In this document: positions 1 through 8,177 of the stretch, in pieces
How the letters are laid out: each line of letters opens with the position of its first letter
How positions within the stretch are numbered: the stretch's first letter is position 1
IMG/VR virus record: IMGVR_UViG_3300046837_000396
Span: 32,182 to 96,181 of that record
Source of the DNA: a virus
DNA: 64,000 nucleotides
Direction: 5' to 3' (one strand)
Program-made: the position numbers and the translations under genes
Notes under the pieces: model-generated
What the model was told of the DNA's origin: nothing
The model's database searches: none
What the model saw: the letters and a program-made list of their open reading frames with translations, nothing else

Positions 1-63
1 GTTCGCCAACGGGTGGACGATCTGAGCATCCTCCTGGTGTCGACCTCGCGGAATCAGGGGCAT
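1..63 (-). CDS. Partial gene cut by the left edge, N-terminus only
   Basis: Only the first 21 codons are inside the window and they stay open to the edge. The ATG follows a purine-rich stretch (AGGGGG, about 5 bases upstream), which supports the start. The residues (beginning MPLIPRGRHQ) are too few to identify a family. It lies just downstream of the candidate small terminase, so the large terminase subunit, which is not found elsewhere in the window, is one possibility. That is a guess from position only. Confidence 0.45.
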   Translation of the reverse strand, partial: MPLIPRGRHQEDAQIVHPLAN

Positions 64-87
64 CCTGGCCCCCTATGGCGCAACCCG

Positions 88-387
88 CTATGGGGCTTGT
101 GGCTTGGTCGGATCCGGCACGCTGAAGTGGCGTTGGAACTCGGCCATCAAGAGGGCCGTCTGTCGCTCGACCGCGACCCGATACTGGTCGAGCTTTTCCG
201 ACATCATGTCGATCCGCTTATCCTGAAGCCGCTGGGCCTCCCGGATACCTTCGAATTCGGAATCGAGACACGAGACCTTTGCCGCTATCCCTTCGAGGAG
301 CGCTTGGGCGGTCGGTGGGATTCCCTCGAGTACGAGCCCCGGGGGCGGAGCAGAATGCCTACCGTTTTCAGTCTCGGGTTCCGACAT
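88..387 (-). CDS. Small coiled-coil protein of unknown function
   Basis: A 99-residue protein. The N-terminal 25 residues are proline/glycine-rich, then residues about 28-85 form a charged heptad-like helix (LLEGIAAKV, IREAQRLQDKRIDMMSEKLDQY) typical of a coiled coil. The C-terminus is short and proline-rich. No enzymatic motif is visible. It lies 31 bases downstream of the candidate small terminase and could be co-translated with it. A small structural or accessory protein is likely, but the function is unknown. Confidence 0.65.
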   Translation of the reverse strand: MSEPETENGRHSAPPPGLVLEGIPPTAQALLEGIAAKVSCLDSEFEGIREAQRLQDKRIDMMSEKLDQYRVAVERQTALLMAEFQRHFSVPDPTKPQAP

Positions 388-418
388 ACCAGAACGCTAT
401 CGCGGCCCCCCGGGCTGG

Positions 419-1033
419 TCAACGGGGCCGCGTCAGGACTTCGGTCCCGTCCTGCTGGGTCGCGACGACCTTCCCGGCCTCGAACAAGCGGGCCTTCCGC
501 TTCTCATCGAGCGCAATGTCGACAGCGGCCCGGAATTGTTCGGGCGTCAGTTCGAGCATCACGCGATCTACTGCCTCGACCTGAGCGAACTCGACATTAA
601 CCTTGATGGGTTCCTTCGTTCCCTGAAGGTCCGAGAGGAGCCGCTCCCGCTGCATGATCGCGCCGTGGTCCCAGCTCTTCGACTCACCCGCCCGGAGTTC
701 CGAGAGATCGTTCAGAAGGCGTTGAATCGCCCACGCCTTCGCCTTCGGGCGGTTTCGTTCTTCTTCCGCGACCCACCGGAGCTTCACGCGCTCGATCATG
801 TGGAGGCTCGCCCGGCGGGTCATGCCCCAGGTGTTCCGGCAGAACGACACGACCTTCTCGTCCGGCGAGCCCCTCCAGAGAAGCTGGCCGACGAACCTCA
901 TCCGGAGCTTCTTGTCCGCCTCCGAAAGCTGAACCGCGCCGCGCGGCGCGGCGGAAGGCTCCGGCGGTAGGGGTGGTTTCGCGTCTATTCGGCGGCGCCG
1001 CATCGGTCGATTGATGTCTTTACCGCGCCCCAC
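419..1033 (-). CDS. Candidate terminase small subunit
   Basis: A 204-residue protein with a GTG start. After a basic, proline-rich N-terminus, residues about 45-95 look like an HTH-type segment (FCRNTWGMTRRASLHMIERVKLRWV). A long helix follows, ending in the pattern 'RERLLSDLQGTKEPIKVNVE', which resembles the hinge of many small terminase subunits, where a helix precedes a 'GL..P.kvev' strand. This is pattern recognition only; a generic phage DNA-binding protein is the alternative. The first third contains one copy of the dispersed 20-bp palindrome, read as AAPRGAV in a low-complexity linker, so the repeat did not break the frame. Confidence 0.45.
   Translation of the reverse strand: MGRGKDINRPMRRRRIDAKPPLPPEPSAAPRGAVQLSEADKKLRMRFVGQLLWRGSPDEKVVSFCRNTWGMTRRASLHMIERVKLRWVAEEERNRPKAKAWAIQRLLNDLSELRAGESKSWDHGAIMQRERLLSDLQGTKEPIKVNVEFAQVEAVDRVMLELTPEQFRAAVDIALDEKRKARLFEAGKVVATQQDGTEVLTRPR
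933..952. repeat. Dispersed 20-bp palindrome, copy 1 (19/20 match)
   Basis: Matches ACCGCGCCGCGCGGCGCGGT except for the last base (C). It lies inside the candidate small terminase gene and is translated as AAPRGAV on the minus strand. Confidence 0.9.
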
Positions 1034-1265
1034 CGGGAGCCGCGAACGGGTCCCGGTGAAGGTGAAGCGACCCGAACCGGGCGATTTGGGCCCGGACGCC
1101 GCTGCCGGTCGAACACTGGCCTCGCCAGGCGGTCCCGCAGGAATCGCAAGTCGCCTCGATCTTCCAGGTCGGAACCTGATCCGGTTCCGAGTCTTCTGGG
1201 TCAGGTTCCCGGTACCGGCCCCTCACGTGGGGGGCAAACGCAGGGGACCACTCGACCCACGTCAC
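1020..1265 (-). CDS. Small Cys-containing protein of unknown function
   Basis: An 81-residue protein whose start overlaps the preceding stop in an ATGA arrangement and whose end overlaps the next gene by 14 bases. Residues about 40-52 carry CDSCGTAWRGQC, a compact CxxC...C cluster that could bind zinc, followed by histidines (HLHRD). The rest is charged and acidic. It is probably a tiny zinc-binding accessory protein translated as part of the operon. No family is recognised. Confidence 0.6.
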   Translation of the reverse strand: MTWVEWSPAFAPHVRGRYREPDPEDSEPDQVPTWKIEATCDSCGTAWRGQCSTGSGVRAQIARFGSLHLHRDPFAAPGGAR

Positions 1266-1534
1266 GTCGAAAAGATCTCCCGCGCGTACCGGGTCGCGAG
1301 CTCCCGTACGATCCGGTCGCAGTCCTCCTTCGCGACCTTCCGGGCGACGTCGTCCATCCCCTGAACCAGGATGTCGAACATCGTGTCGGCGACGACCGCG
1401 AACGCTTTCATCGCCATGTAGAGCTCGACGTACCGTTCGAACACGGCCGTTGGCCGTAATCCCTCGACGCTGTTCGAGATCCCTTCGAGTTCCTCGCGGA
1501 CCGGATCAAATATCTTCTCGACGATCGTCTTCAT
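1262..1534 (-). CDS. Small helical protein of unknown function
   Basis: 90 residues from the ATG that overlaps the upstream stop as ATGA (start MKTIVEKIFDPVREEL). An in-frame extension further upstream is Arg-rich shadow sequence and was trimmed. The protein is helical and amphipathic (VELYMAMKAFAVVADTMFDILVQGMDDVARKVA) with no signal peptide or catalytic motif. The tight coupling on both sides shows that it is a genuine operon member. Function unknown. Confidence 0.65.
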   Translation of the reverse strand: MKTIVEKIFDPVREELEGISNSVEGLRPTAVFERYVELYMAMKAFAVVADTMFDILVQGMDDVARKVAKEDCDRIVRELATRYAREIFST

Positions 1535-1890
1535 GAGGCACCAAGCGTTCTGGCGGTACGGGCAAAAACTCGTGAGATGATCCCGGTAACGGCCGGCGCG
1601 TCGAGTCCGATCGCCTTCCCGAGCGGGAGCGCCTCCCGGCACATGTGGTTCGTAAGTGCCTGCATTTGGTTCATGAACGCGATCTCGTTTTCCCGCATCG
1701 GGACCATGTCGCCTTCCCGGACCAACAGGACGTTCCCGTCCTCGAATTCAACGCATTCCTCCGATATCGGGCCGGTCGACCCCACGTAGGTCCCGGGGGC
1801 CCAGAACTTCTTGACCTTTCCCCCGACGTTCGCCCCCTGGTGATAGAACCAACCCGCCGAGCCCTCTGCCACTGCCGTAACGTCAGCCAT
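1531..1890 (-). CDS. Unknown operon protein, 119 residues
   Basis: The N-terminal half is beta-like and aromatic (GWFYHQGANVGGKVKKFWAPGTYVG, then FEDGNVLLVREGDMVPM). The C-terminal half is helical. The 'GNVLLVREGDMVPM' segment resembles a small SH3-like barrel edge, but no specific family can be named. The gene overlaps its upstream neighbour by 8 bases and its downstream neighbour by 4, which supports it as a real gene. Function unknown. Confidence 0.65.
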   Translation of the reverse strand: MADVTAVAEGSAGWFYHQGANVGGKVKKFWAPGTYVGSTGPISEECVEFEDGNVLLVREGDMVPMRENEIAFMNQMQALTNHMCREALPLGKAIGLDAPAVTGIISRVFARTARTLGAS

Positions 1891-2281
1891 CTTCGATCTC
1901 CCTTAGCTCGTCGGCCAGGTCGGCCGCCGGATCTCCTTCGCCCACGACCTCGTCGAGTCCTTCCGGGGTCGGAACACTCCCCCCATCTAACCATTCCCAC
2001 TCGTGCCCCTCTACGGCCGCAAGCGCCTCTGGGTCTATGGCCGGATCTCGGCGGTCGAGGTCCCGTTCGGCCCACTCGTACCCTCGGACGTACCCGGACC
2101 GGTACGCCTCCTCGGCCAACGAGCGCGCGAACTCGATCCATTGCCGACGGGTCGCGCGGCGGTGCGATGTCGCGAAAACTTCGACGATTTGCCCCAACCT
2201 GGACGGCGCCTCGGGCCCCTCGTAGTAGGTCCCACGGAGCCGCTGGAATAGATTCCGGAGCAGCCTACTGATCGGCACCAT
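1883..2281 (-). CDS. Unknown acidic protein downstream of the modification cassette
   Basis: 132 residues. Residues 1-75 are basic and helical, with an Arg/Trp-rich run (RRATRRQWIEFARSLAEEAYRSGYVRGYEWAERD). The C-terminal 50 residues are strongly acidic and Gly/Pro-rich, ending in DELREIEDG. It overlaps the ParB-like gene upstream by 17 bases. The basic helix and acidic tail could suit nucleic-acid or protein contacts. No family is recognised. Confidence 0.6.
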   Translation of the reverse strand: MVPISRLLRNLFQRLRGTYYEGPEAPSRLGQIVEVFATSHRRATRRQWIEFARSLAEEAYRSGYVRGYEWAERDLDRRDPAIDPEALAAVEGHEWEWLDGGSVPTPEGLDEVVGEGDPAADLADELREIEDG

Positions 2282-2945
2282 CGGCAGGCGAGGCTCCCTT
2301 CGGGGCGGCTCGCTCTTTTGACTCCCGCTTCGCGCCCTTCCGGATCATCTCCTGGACGACATCACCGGTCCGCTTTTGCGTCAGCTTCGAGCGCTCGACG
2401 AGCCACTCCTTCACCTGGTCCCGGACCTCGATATCGCCGAACTCAAGGCTCAGCGTAACGGAGCGCCCGAACGTCGCGGGTTTCGGGTCGTCGAGCGCCG
2501 GTGGCGCGACCGTCTTGAGGGCCCGCTCGATCTCCTTCGCCGAAAACCCGAGTTCCTCGAACCGGAATCCCTCCGGGAAGTCTTCTGACTCGAACAGCTG
2601 TCCGAGCTTGTCTTGATCGAACTCCCCACCGATCCGGTTCAGCCGGAGATTCAGCCGCTTGGCGGTCGCGTCGTCGCAATCGAGAATGAAGCACGTTGCC
2701 TTCGGGTTCTTCACCCCCTGCTCGTGCTCGACCTCTACGAACGCGTTGAGGCGCTGATGCCCCCCGATGATCATGTTGTTCGACTTCTGGACCACGATGG
2801 GTTCGACGAGCCCGTGCTCGCGAATCGAGTCCTTCAGGAGCTCAAAGTCGTCCGCCGATATCTTGCGCGGATTGTAGGGGGCCGGAACGAGCAAACTCGC
2901 CGGCAACAACTTGATCTCAAACTTCTTCTCCTGCTTTTCCATCAT
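2265..2945 (-). CDS. ParB-like (ParB/sulfiredoxin fold) protein 1
   Basis: 226 residues. Residues about 9-75 show the ParB N-terminal fold: 'LLPASLLVPAPYNPRKISADDFELLKDSIREHGLVEPIVV', then the GGHQR motif (NNMIIGGHQRLNAF), which binds phosphate or nucleotide in this superfamily. The C-terminus is basic with a low-complexity tail. The start overlaps the stop of the sugar-nucleotide gene (ATGA). Stand-alone ParB-fold proteins in phages are often next to DNA-modifying enzymes and may act as NTP-dependent enzymes or nucleases rather than in partition. That role is inference. Confidence 0.8.
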   Translation of the reverse strand: MMEKQEKKFEIKLLPASLLVPAPYNPRKISADDFELLKDSIREHGLVEPIVVQKSNNMIIGGHQRLNAFVEVEHEQGVKNPKATCFILDCDDATAKRLNLRLNRIGGEFDQDKLGQLFESEDFPEGFRFEELGFSAKEIERALKTVAPPALDDPKPATFGRSVTLSLEFGDIEVRDQVKEWLVERSKLTQKRTGDVVQEMIRKGAKRESKERAAPKGASPADGADQ

Positions 2946-3910
2946 GCTTTCCCAAGCCTCTTTCGGAAGTCGTCCACTACGGTCTGGATCCCCTCCCGTA
3001 GCGGCACTGTCGGGCGGAACCCTAGGACTGATGACGCAAGCGAGATATCGGGTCTCCTGATCTTCGGGTCGTCTGTCGGGAGGGCTTCCGTTACGGTCCT
3101 GAACGGTGCTCCGGTTTCTTCCGAAACGATTGCCGCCAATTCCTCGATCGTAAACTCACCCGGGTTTCCCAGATTGGCGATAAAGGGACCGCCTGGCATG
3201 CGCGGATGCGTCGCCATTCTCCACAACCCATCGACGAGGTCGGAGCAGTGACAGAACGAACGCGTCTGGGTTCCGTCGCCATAGACGGTCAGGGGCTTTC
3301 CCAAGAGCGCCTGAAGGACGAAGTTCGAAACAACCCGCCCGTCATTCAGGGCCATCCGGGGGCCGTACGTGTTGAAGATTCTCGCGATCCGGACGTCGAT
3401 TCCCCACATCACGGATGCGTCACGCAGAAGCGTCTCGGCGGCCCGCTTCCCCTCGTCGTAACAGGACCGCGGTCCGACTGGATTCACGTTCCCCCAGTAC
3501 GACTCCCGCTGAGGATGAACGAGTGGGTCCCCGTAGACTTCGGACGTCGACGCGTGGATGACCCGGCATCCAGTTGTGCGCGCCGCGCTTGCGGCTTCTG
3601 AGGCCCCCAGCACGCACGTCATCAGAGTCCCGTACGGATCCGCCTGGTAGTGAACCGGGCTAGCTGGGCACGCGAGGTTGAATAAAAAGTCGAGAAACCT
3701 GGAACCGAACAATTGCCAAAACGACGGCGGAAGGTTTCGTACGTCCCCCCGTACGAAACGAAACTGCCCGCTTTTTTCGGCAGCCTCGAGGTTCCGTTCA
3801 CTTCCCGTCATGAGGTTGTCTATCCCGACGACCTCGAGCCCCTCCGCGAGCAGTCGGTCGCAAAGATGAGACCCCAGAAACCCGGCCGCACCGGTGACGA
3901 TCGCCCTCAT
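2942..3910 (-). CDS. UDP-glucuronate decarboxylase / UDP-xylose synthase-like SDR enzyme
   Basis: 322 residues, a full-length extended short-chain dehydrogenase. The NAD-binding motif GAAGFLG is at residues 7-13. The active-site region STSEVYGDP holds Glu124, and the YDEGK motif puts the catalytic Tyr/Lys at 151/155. 'NLACPASPVHYQ', 'YWGNVNPVGPRSCYDEGKR' and 'RIFNTYGPRM' are hallmarks of UDP-glucuronate decarboxylases, which oxidise and decarboxylate UDP-glucuronate to UDP-xylose in the cytoplasm. Arg in TRSF matches the conserved arginine for decarboxylation. It overlaps the glycosyltransferase gene by 4 bases, so donor sugar synthesis and transfer are probably coupled. A related UDP-sugar epimerase is the main alternative. 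Confidence 0.85.
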   Translation of the reverse strand: MRAIVTGAAGFLGSHLCDRLLAEGLEVVGIDNLMTGSERNLEAAEKSGQFRFVRGDVRNLPPSFWQLFGSRFLDFLFNLACPASPVHYQADPYGTLMTCVLGASEAASAARTTGCRVIHASTSEVYGDPLVHPQRESYWGNVNPVGPRSCYDEGKRAAETLLRDASVMWGIDVRIARIFNTYGPRMALNDGRVVSNFVLQALLGKPLTVYGDGTQTRSFCHCSDLVDGLWRMATHPRMPGGPFIANLGNPGEFTIEELAAIVSEETGAPFRTVTEALPTDDPKIRRPDISLASSVLGFRPTVPLREGIQTVVDDFRKRLGKA

Positions 3911-4806
3911 CGGGCCCTCGGTTTCGCTCGTCCTTCGATCATCTTCCGAACCTCCGGCGACTTCGGCGCTTTCGACTGAATGAGCTCGAATCCGAGCTCA
4001 TCGACCGCCGGGAGCGTCGCACGATCGATTCCTGGCTTCAGCTTCAGGGCCGTATCAAACCCTTTCCAGGCCCCCTTGATGACGTGTTGGGGGCGCTGAA
4101 ACCGGCGCTTCGTCTCGACGATCCCGGGCCAAGCCTTCTCGAGCGACCTCGCCATCCGGAGGCGACCGTCCCCCTGATAGAGCTCCGCGGTGTTGCCGCC
4201 CTTCATCGTCATGGTCGTCATCTTCCAGACGAGGAACGCGTTGAACAGAACCGTGCACCACCCGCCGCTCAGGACCTGAAGGCAAAGGTCGGTGTCTTCG
4301 TTGTATCGACCCCTCCACCGGTACGGGAGATCGTTCCGGATCAAGAGGCACGAATACACCCGGACGTTGAGATAGAACGGCGGCTGAACCGTGCGGTTCG
4401 CGCTGAACATGAAGTAGTTGAGGCCCGCGATCGCGACGTTCTGGTATCGGTCGACGAATCGCTCACAGGTCGCGAGCGCGGGCCCGGAGCTACACGGGAT
4501 CTTGCGAGCCTTCCAACGCCTGTAGGTACCCGAGATGTTGTCGTCGAGAATCCAGTGGCGTTCGGCCCCCGTAGCGGCCGAGTGCTCCCAGACGAAGTTC
4601 CGCGCCGGGATCCCGCCCTTTCCGAGATTGCTAAACGGTGTCTCGAGAATCTCTTCTGCGGTAGCGCCGTGCTTCAGGTAAAGGTCCCGCTCCTGCGGCT
4701 CGACGACGAGTCTGAACGGTACCCCATCTCGCCTGAGGAACCGGGCCGTCATGCATCGCTCGGCCCGCCCCTTCGAGATCACGTACACCGGGTAAAGGGG
4801 GTTCAC
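3907..4806 (-). CDS. TET-associated-type DNA-base glycosyltransferase
   Basis: 299 residues. The N-terminus PVYVISKGRAER, the segment 'VVEPQERDLY' and 'GGIPARNFVWEHS' followed by HWILDDNI (residues 84-91, likely metal/nucleotide-binding Asp pair) match my recollection of the TET-associated glycosyltransferase (TAGT) family. Members are predicted to sugar-modify hydroxymethylated pyrimidines in phage DNA. A second acidic motif, RYNEDTDLCLQVL, sits mid-protein. The adjacent UDP-xylose synthase suggests a pentose donor, and the flanking ParB-like genes fit a modification locus. No TET/JBP dioxygenase or methyltransferase is visible in the window, so the acceptor base is unknown. A general GT-A glycosyltransferase is the alternative. 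Confidence 0.75.
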   Translation of the reverse strand: MNPLYPVYVISKGRAERCMTARFLRRDGVPFRLVVEPQERDLYLKHGATAEEILETPFSNLGKGGIPARNFVWEHSAATGAERHWILDDNISGTYRRWKARKIPCSSGPALATCERFVDRYQNVAIAGLNYFMFSANRTVQPPFYLNVRVYSCLLIRNDLPYRWRGRYNEDTDLCLQVLSGGWCTVLFNAFLVWKMTTMTMKGGNTAELYQGDGRLRMARSLEKAWPGIVETKRRFQRPQHVIKGAWKGFDTALKLKPGIDRATLPAVDELGFELIQSKAPKSPEVRKMIEGRAKPRAR

Positions 4807-5501
4807 GTCTCGAACCTCAGCCCCCCGACGTCCTCATTCTCGACGGAGGGCCAGCGAGCCCCCCAGGTCCCGTGGACCTTCTTCGCAATCCGAAGTTCGG
4901 CTTTGCGAACGAACTCGTCGCGGTCCGCTTCGGACGCGAACGACACGACGAGCTTCACTTGGCGTTCTCCCTGGTCGTACTCGGGCATCCCGACCCACTC
5001 GGCCGCGGCATCGAACGTCGCGACCTCGGACGTCGGACGCGTTACCATCAGGAGCCCCGCCAACATCTGGTCGTCGAACCCGGTGCCGAGCAGGCCGAGT
5101 TCGTCCTCGTTCTTCACCTGACGGAGCAGCTCCGTCAGCGCGCGGTCGTCCGACTCCGCGAACCTCCCGAGCTCGTTGTCGGCCGTCATGACCTTGAGGG
5201 CAGCGGGCGAATCGGGGTCGATATCGAGCCGAAACACCGGTACCTGGTCGAGCCCGAGCTTGCGTGCCGCTTCCGCGATGCCGTGACCGGCCAGGATCGT
5301 CCCGTCCCGCGCCACCACGACCCGTCTGTAGATCCCGTACCGGCCGATCGACGCCGCGATGTGGTCGACCTGCTCCTGTGGATGCGATCGATAGTTCTTC
5401 GGGTGGGGCTTCAGCTCCGCGAGCGCCCAGTTCTCTTCGAACGACTGAACCGCATCCTTTTTCTTACCCTTCGCTACCGGGCGAACCTTGCTGGGGGGCA
5501 T
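4803..5501 (-). CDS. ParB-like protein 2
   Basis: 232 residues from MPPSKVRP; an Arg-rich upstream extension overlapping the nuclease gene was removed. Residues about 25-100 contain the ParB domain: 'WALAELKPHPKNYRSHPQEQVDHIAASIGRYGIYRRVVVARDGTILAGHGIAEAARKLG'-type architecture, with GHG replacing the usual GHxR. The C-terminal half ends with a domain (QGERQVKLVVSFASEADRDEFVRK) often attached to phage ParB-like proteins. It overlaps the glycosyltransferase start by 4 bases and completes a ParB-sugar synthase-glycosyltransferase-ParB block. Confidence 0.8.
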   Translation of the reverse strand: MPPSKVRPVAKGKKKDAVQSFEENWALAELKPHPKNYRSHPQEQVDHIAASIGRYGIYRRVVVARDGTILAGHGIAEAARKLGLDQVPVFRLDIDPDSPAALKVMTADNELGRFAESDDRALTELLRQVKNEDELGLLGTGFDDQMLAGLLMVTRPTSEVATFDAAAEWVGMPEYDQGERQVKLVVSFASEADRDEFVRKAELRIAKKVHGTWGARWPSVENEDVGGLRFET

Positions 5502-6010
5502 GTCAGGAGCTGAATGGCGCCGAACCAAACAGGAACTCGCTTGCCGTAATCGACGCCGCGACGACGAAGCAGGCGTGGGTTCCACCGACTCGGTTCCAAC
5601 CCTCCTCCACCGATCGTTACGAACCCACCTCCCGCGTAATCGCTCGGCACCATTACTCGCCAAGCTTCACGATTCCTTCGGAACCACAACATCGGGACTC
5701 GCCCCATCTCGTCGGCAGCCCTCTGGCACTGGCGCCACCATCCCCAAACCGGACTGGGTCGGCCCGACCGAAACGTTGACTCAGCCCACCCTTCGCGGTG
5801 CTTCACCTCGACGCAAAACGGAAAGTGCTTCGCAGACGTCATGATGTCACCGGACGCCTCAAACTCGCCGCGCGACTTCGCGTTCCCCCAACCGCCGCTC
5901 CCGGGCGAGCGAACGAAGATACAACCAGGCTCGACCTGCCCCCACCAGTCTCCGAACGTGCGGCAGACGTCGAGTTCCGCCTTCGCACCTTTTGAGCGGG
6001 AATCGATCAC
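5474..6010 (-). CDS. PDDEXK-type nuclease, Holliday-junction-resolvase-like
   Basis: 178 residues. Residues 5-85 follow an Hjc/PDDEXK layout: a Lys/Glu helix (RSKGAKAELDVCRTFGDWW), a Gly/Ser loop (RSPGSGGWGNAKSRG), Asp in GDIM and the catalytic EVK in FCVEVKH. A Trp-rich helix follows. Such enzymes cut branched DNA, a need shared by recombination-dependent phages before packaging. It shares a GTGA overlap with the small gene upstream and overlaps ParB-like gene 2 by 28 bases. A homing or Vsr-like nuclease is a less likely alternative. Confidence 0.65.
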   Translation of the reverse strand: MIDSRSKGAKAELDVCRTFGDWWGQVEPGCIFVRSPGSGGWGNAKSRGEFEASGDIMTSAKHFPFCVEVKHREGWAESTFRSGRPSPVWGWWRQCQRAADEMGRVPMLWFRRNREAWRVMVPSDYAGGGFVTIGGGGLEPSRWNPRLLRRRGVDYGKRVPVWFGAIQLLTCPPARFAR

Positions 6011-6213
6011 CGAACGCCTTTTAAGCGAACTACCCGAATGATATCGATATTCCGATGAAACGTTCTTATGTTTTCTCGAACAAAAGTGCGCGCCTTCTCG
6101 GAACTTTCAAATCGTTGGGCAAAATAAGACCGGTTTGAATAGATAGGGGCGCCGTCTAACCAAGCAACGAACCACTTCTCGCTGCCTATTTTGATAATCC
6201 ACAGGCACTTCAC
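6007..6213 (-). CDS. Small protein between nuclease genes
   Basis: 68 residues from a GTG that overlaps the stop of the SbcC-like gene (GTGA). The sequence begins MKCLWIIKIGSEKWFVAWLDGAPIY and ends basic (FVRENIRTFHRNIDIIRVVRLKGVR). It reads as a small alpha/beta domain with aromatic strands and no transmembrane segment. Its position between two recombination nucleases suggests an accessory role. No family is recognised. Confidence 0.6.
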   Translation of the reverse strand: MKCLWIIKIGSEKWFVAWLDGAPIYSNRSYFAQRFESSEKARTFVRENIRTFHRNIDIIRVVRLKGVR

Positions 6214-8177
6214 GATATCACCCGCGCGGTCGATCCTCGGTCGGTCCCGACGATCTCGATTCTTCCGGGAAACGCGTCGTTCGTCTCGGGCCGATGCGTG
6301 ATGACGAACGCCTGCCGGAACCCGTACCGGCTCGACAGAAGAGACGCGACGTGCGCCGATAACGACCGCTGGTTCGCGCCGTCGAGCGACCCAAACGGTT
6401 CGTCGATGAAGCAGGTCGACCACGCCGCACTTCGGTCCCGGCGGAGCCAGCGGGCAGCCGATAACTGAAACGCGATCCCGCAAAGGTCATCCGCGCCCCC
6501 CGACTTGTCCGAAAGCTTCAGGTCGAGTCGATGCTCGACGTTGTGGCCGCGAGCGGTCCCGCAGCGCGCGCACTCCTTCACGCGGGCGCTTCTGCCGAAC
6601 GGAGTCCCACAGGCTTCGCACGAATCAGCTAGGCCCTTGCCCTCGTGCCCCCACCGGACCTCCATCCGGAGCCTCATGCCGCAGTCCGCCAGCATCCCGT
6701 TCGCCCCGTCCTGAATCGCGCCGAGTACGCCCTCCGCGATCCTCCGCTGGGCTCCGCCGCGACTGAAGATCGCGAGCGCCTCGCGCGCGGTCGCGAGTTC
6801 CTTTTCCCGGGCAGCGATTCGGCCAACCAACTCATCAGCTCGCCGCTTCCGCTCCCCAAACCCATCGAGCGCCTGCTTGGCCTGCCAGACCCGTTCGCGC
6901 GCTTCCGCCTCGACGATCTTCGCGCTCCCGAGCTCATCGTCGAGTGCCGTCAGATCGACCGCGCCTTCCCGTTCGGCCGCAGCTCTCGCTATCGGTTTGA
7001 GCCGTCGTGCCTCTACCCGATGGGCCTCGATTCGTCCCTTCAGGTCGTCGCGCTTCCGCAGCACGGCCTCTGTGCGAACCAACGTGGTTGCGTCGTCGCT
7101 CGCCTGTTTCTTCGCGACCCCGTACCGGGCCGACGCGTCCTCGAGCAGCTTCAGATTCCCTGCCCTATCGGCATTGATCTGTTTCTCGATCGGACACGCA
7201 CAGCCGGCAACCGGGCATACACCGTCGAACTTCCCGCGGGAAAGTTGGTCTTTCGACCTTACCTCCTGGTAAAGGGTTCGCTCGACCGCCAACGACGCGT
7301 CTCGCGCCTCCCGTGCCTTCGTGATGGCGGTAGTGACTTCGAGCTCGGACGGCATCGCGGCGAGCTCGGTCGCCATCGCGGTCCCTTGATCAACCACCTC
7401 TCGGAATCTCGCAAGGTCGCGCTGACCGGTCCGGGCCGCGACCGCTGCGTCGCGACGACCCGATACTTCCAGGACTACCCGGGCCGCGGCATCGAGCGAA
7501 CGGGACGCATCCTCGAGTGCTTTTTGCCAAGAAGCCTGCACGACCTCGACCGGGTCGCTACCAGGGTCGCCTTTCAGTTCGGACCCCGTGAGCCGATTGA
7601 GCTCGGACCGGTCCGCGTCCTGAAGATCCGCGAGTCCTGCGGCCTTCGCCCTCAGGATCTTCTCGCCCTCCTGGACGGGTGCGAACCTGAGCCACTCACC
7701 CACGATCGCGATCCGGTCGGCTGGTTTCGCCGAAACGAACCAAGACGTCTTTTTCTGCTCGACGTACGGGCCGCGGCAAAAGTCCCGTAGCGAAAGCCCA
7801 ACGCGCTCGCATATGATCTGTTGGGCCTCATCCCCGGTCGCCTCGCCGATACCCGGAATCTGGACGACGAGCTTCGTCGGACTTCCGCGCCGGCGCGAAC
7901 GCGTTACCGTCATGGGCTCGTCGCCATCTTTTAGCAGCAGACGGACCGAACCGGACCGTTCGCCGTCCGTGATCCAATCGTCCTCGTATTCCTTGCGGTG
8001 CTGTCCGTAGAGACCAAACAAGACCGACTCGACGAACGAACTTTTACCCTGCCAGTTCGAGCGGTCCGCTTCGTCCTGCCGACGCGCGACGATCGAGTAC
8101 GCTTTCGGCTCCAGCGCCAGAACCTGCTGGCCCCGGTAGCAGAGCCAATTCTCAAGTCCGATCTCGGTGACGATCAC
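6210..8177 (-). CDS. SbcC/Rad50-like ATPase (T4 gp46 type)
   Basis: 655 residues from a GTG overlapping the upstream stop. Near the N-terminus a Walker A variant NWQGKSS (residues 41-47) follows 'ENWLCYRGQQ', typical of SMC-like ATPases. The middle is a coiled coil interrupted by a zinc-hook-like CPVAGCACP. The C-terminal head has a signature segment (SDKSGGADDLCGIAFQL) and Walker B CFIDEPFGSLD, then a histidine in VITHRPE. With the SbcD-like subunit upstream it should process DNA ends for recombination-dependent replication. Oddly, a four-Cys zinc ribbon (CEACG...CARCG) is inserted between the coiled coil and the head. Confidence 0.9.
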   Translation of the reverse strand: MIVTEIGLENWLCYRGQQVLALEPKAYSIVARRQDEADRSNWQGKSSFVESVLFGLYGQHRKEYEDDWITDGERSGSVRLLLKDGDEPMTVTRSRRRGSPTKLVVQIPGIGEATGDEAQQIICERVGLSLRDFCRGPYVEQKKTSWFVSAKPADRIAIVGEWLRFAPVQEGEKILRAKAAGLADLQDADRSELNRLTGSELKGDPGSDPVEVVQASWQKALEDASRSLDAAARVVLEVSGRRDAAVAARTGQRDLARFREVVDQGTAMATELAAMPSELEVTTAITKAREARDASLAVERTLYQEVRSKDQLSRGKFDGVCPVAGCACPIEKQINADRAGNLKLLEDASARYGVAKKQASDDATTLVRTEAVLRKRDDLKGRIEAHRVEARRLKPIARAAAEREGAVDLTALDDELGSAKIVEAEARERVWQAKQALDGFGERKRRADELVGRIAAREKELATAREALAIFSRGGAQRRIAEGVLGAIQDGANGMLADCGMRLRMEVRWGHEGKGLADSCEACGTPFGRSARVKECARCGTARGHNVEHRLDLKLSDKSGGADDLCGIAFQLSAARWLRRDRSAAWSTCFIDEPFGSLDGANQRSLSAHVASLLSSRYGFRQAFVITHRPETNDAFPGRIEIVGTDRGSTARVIS

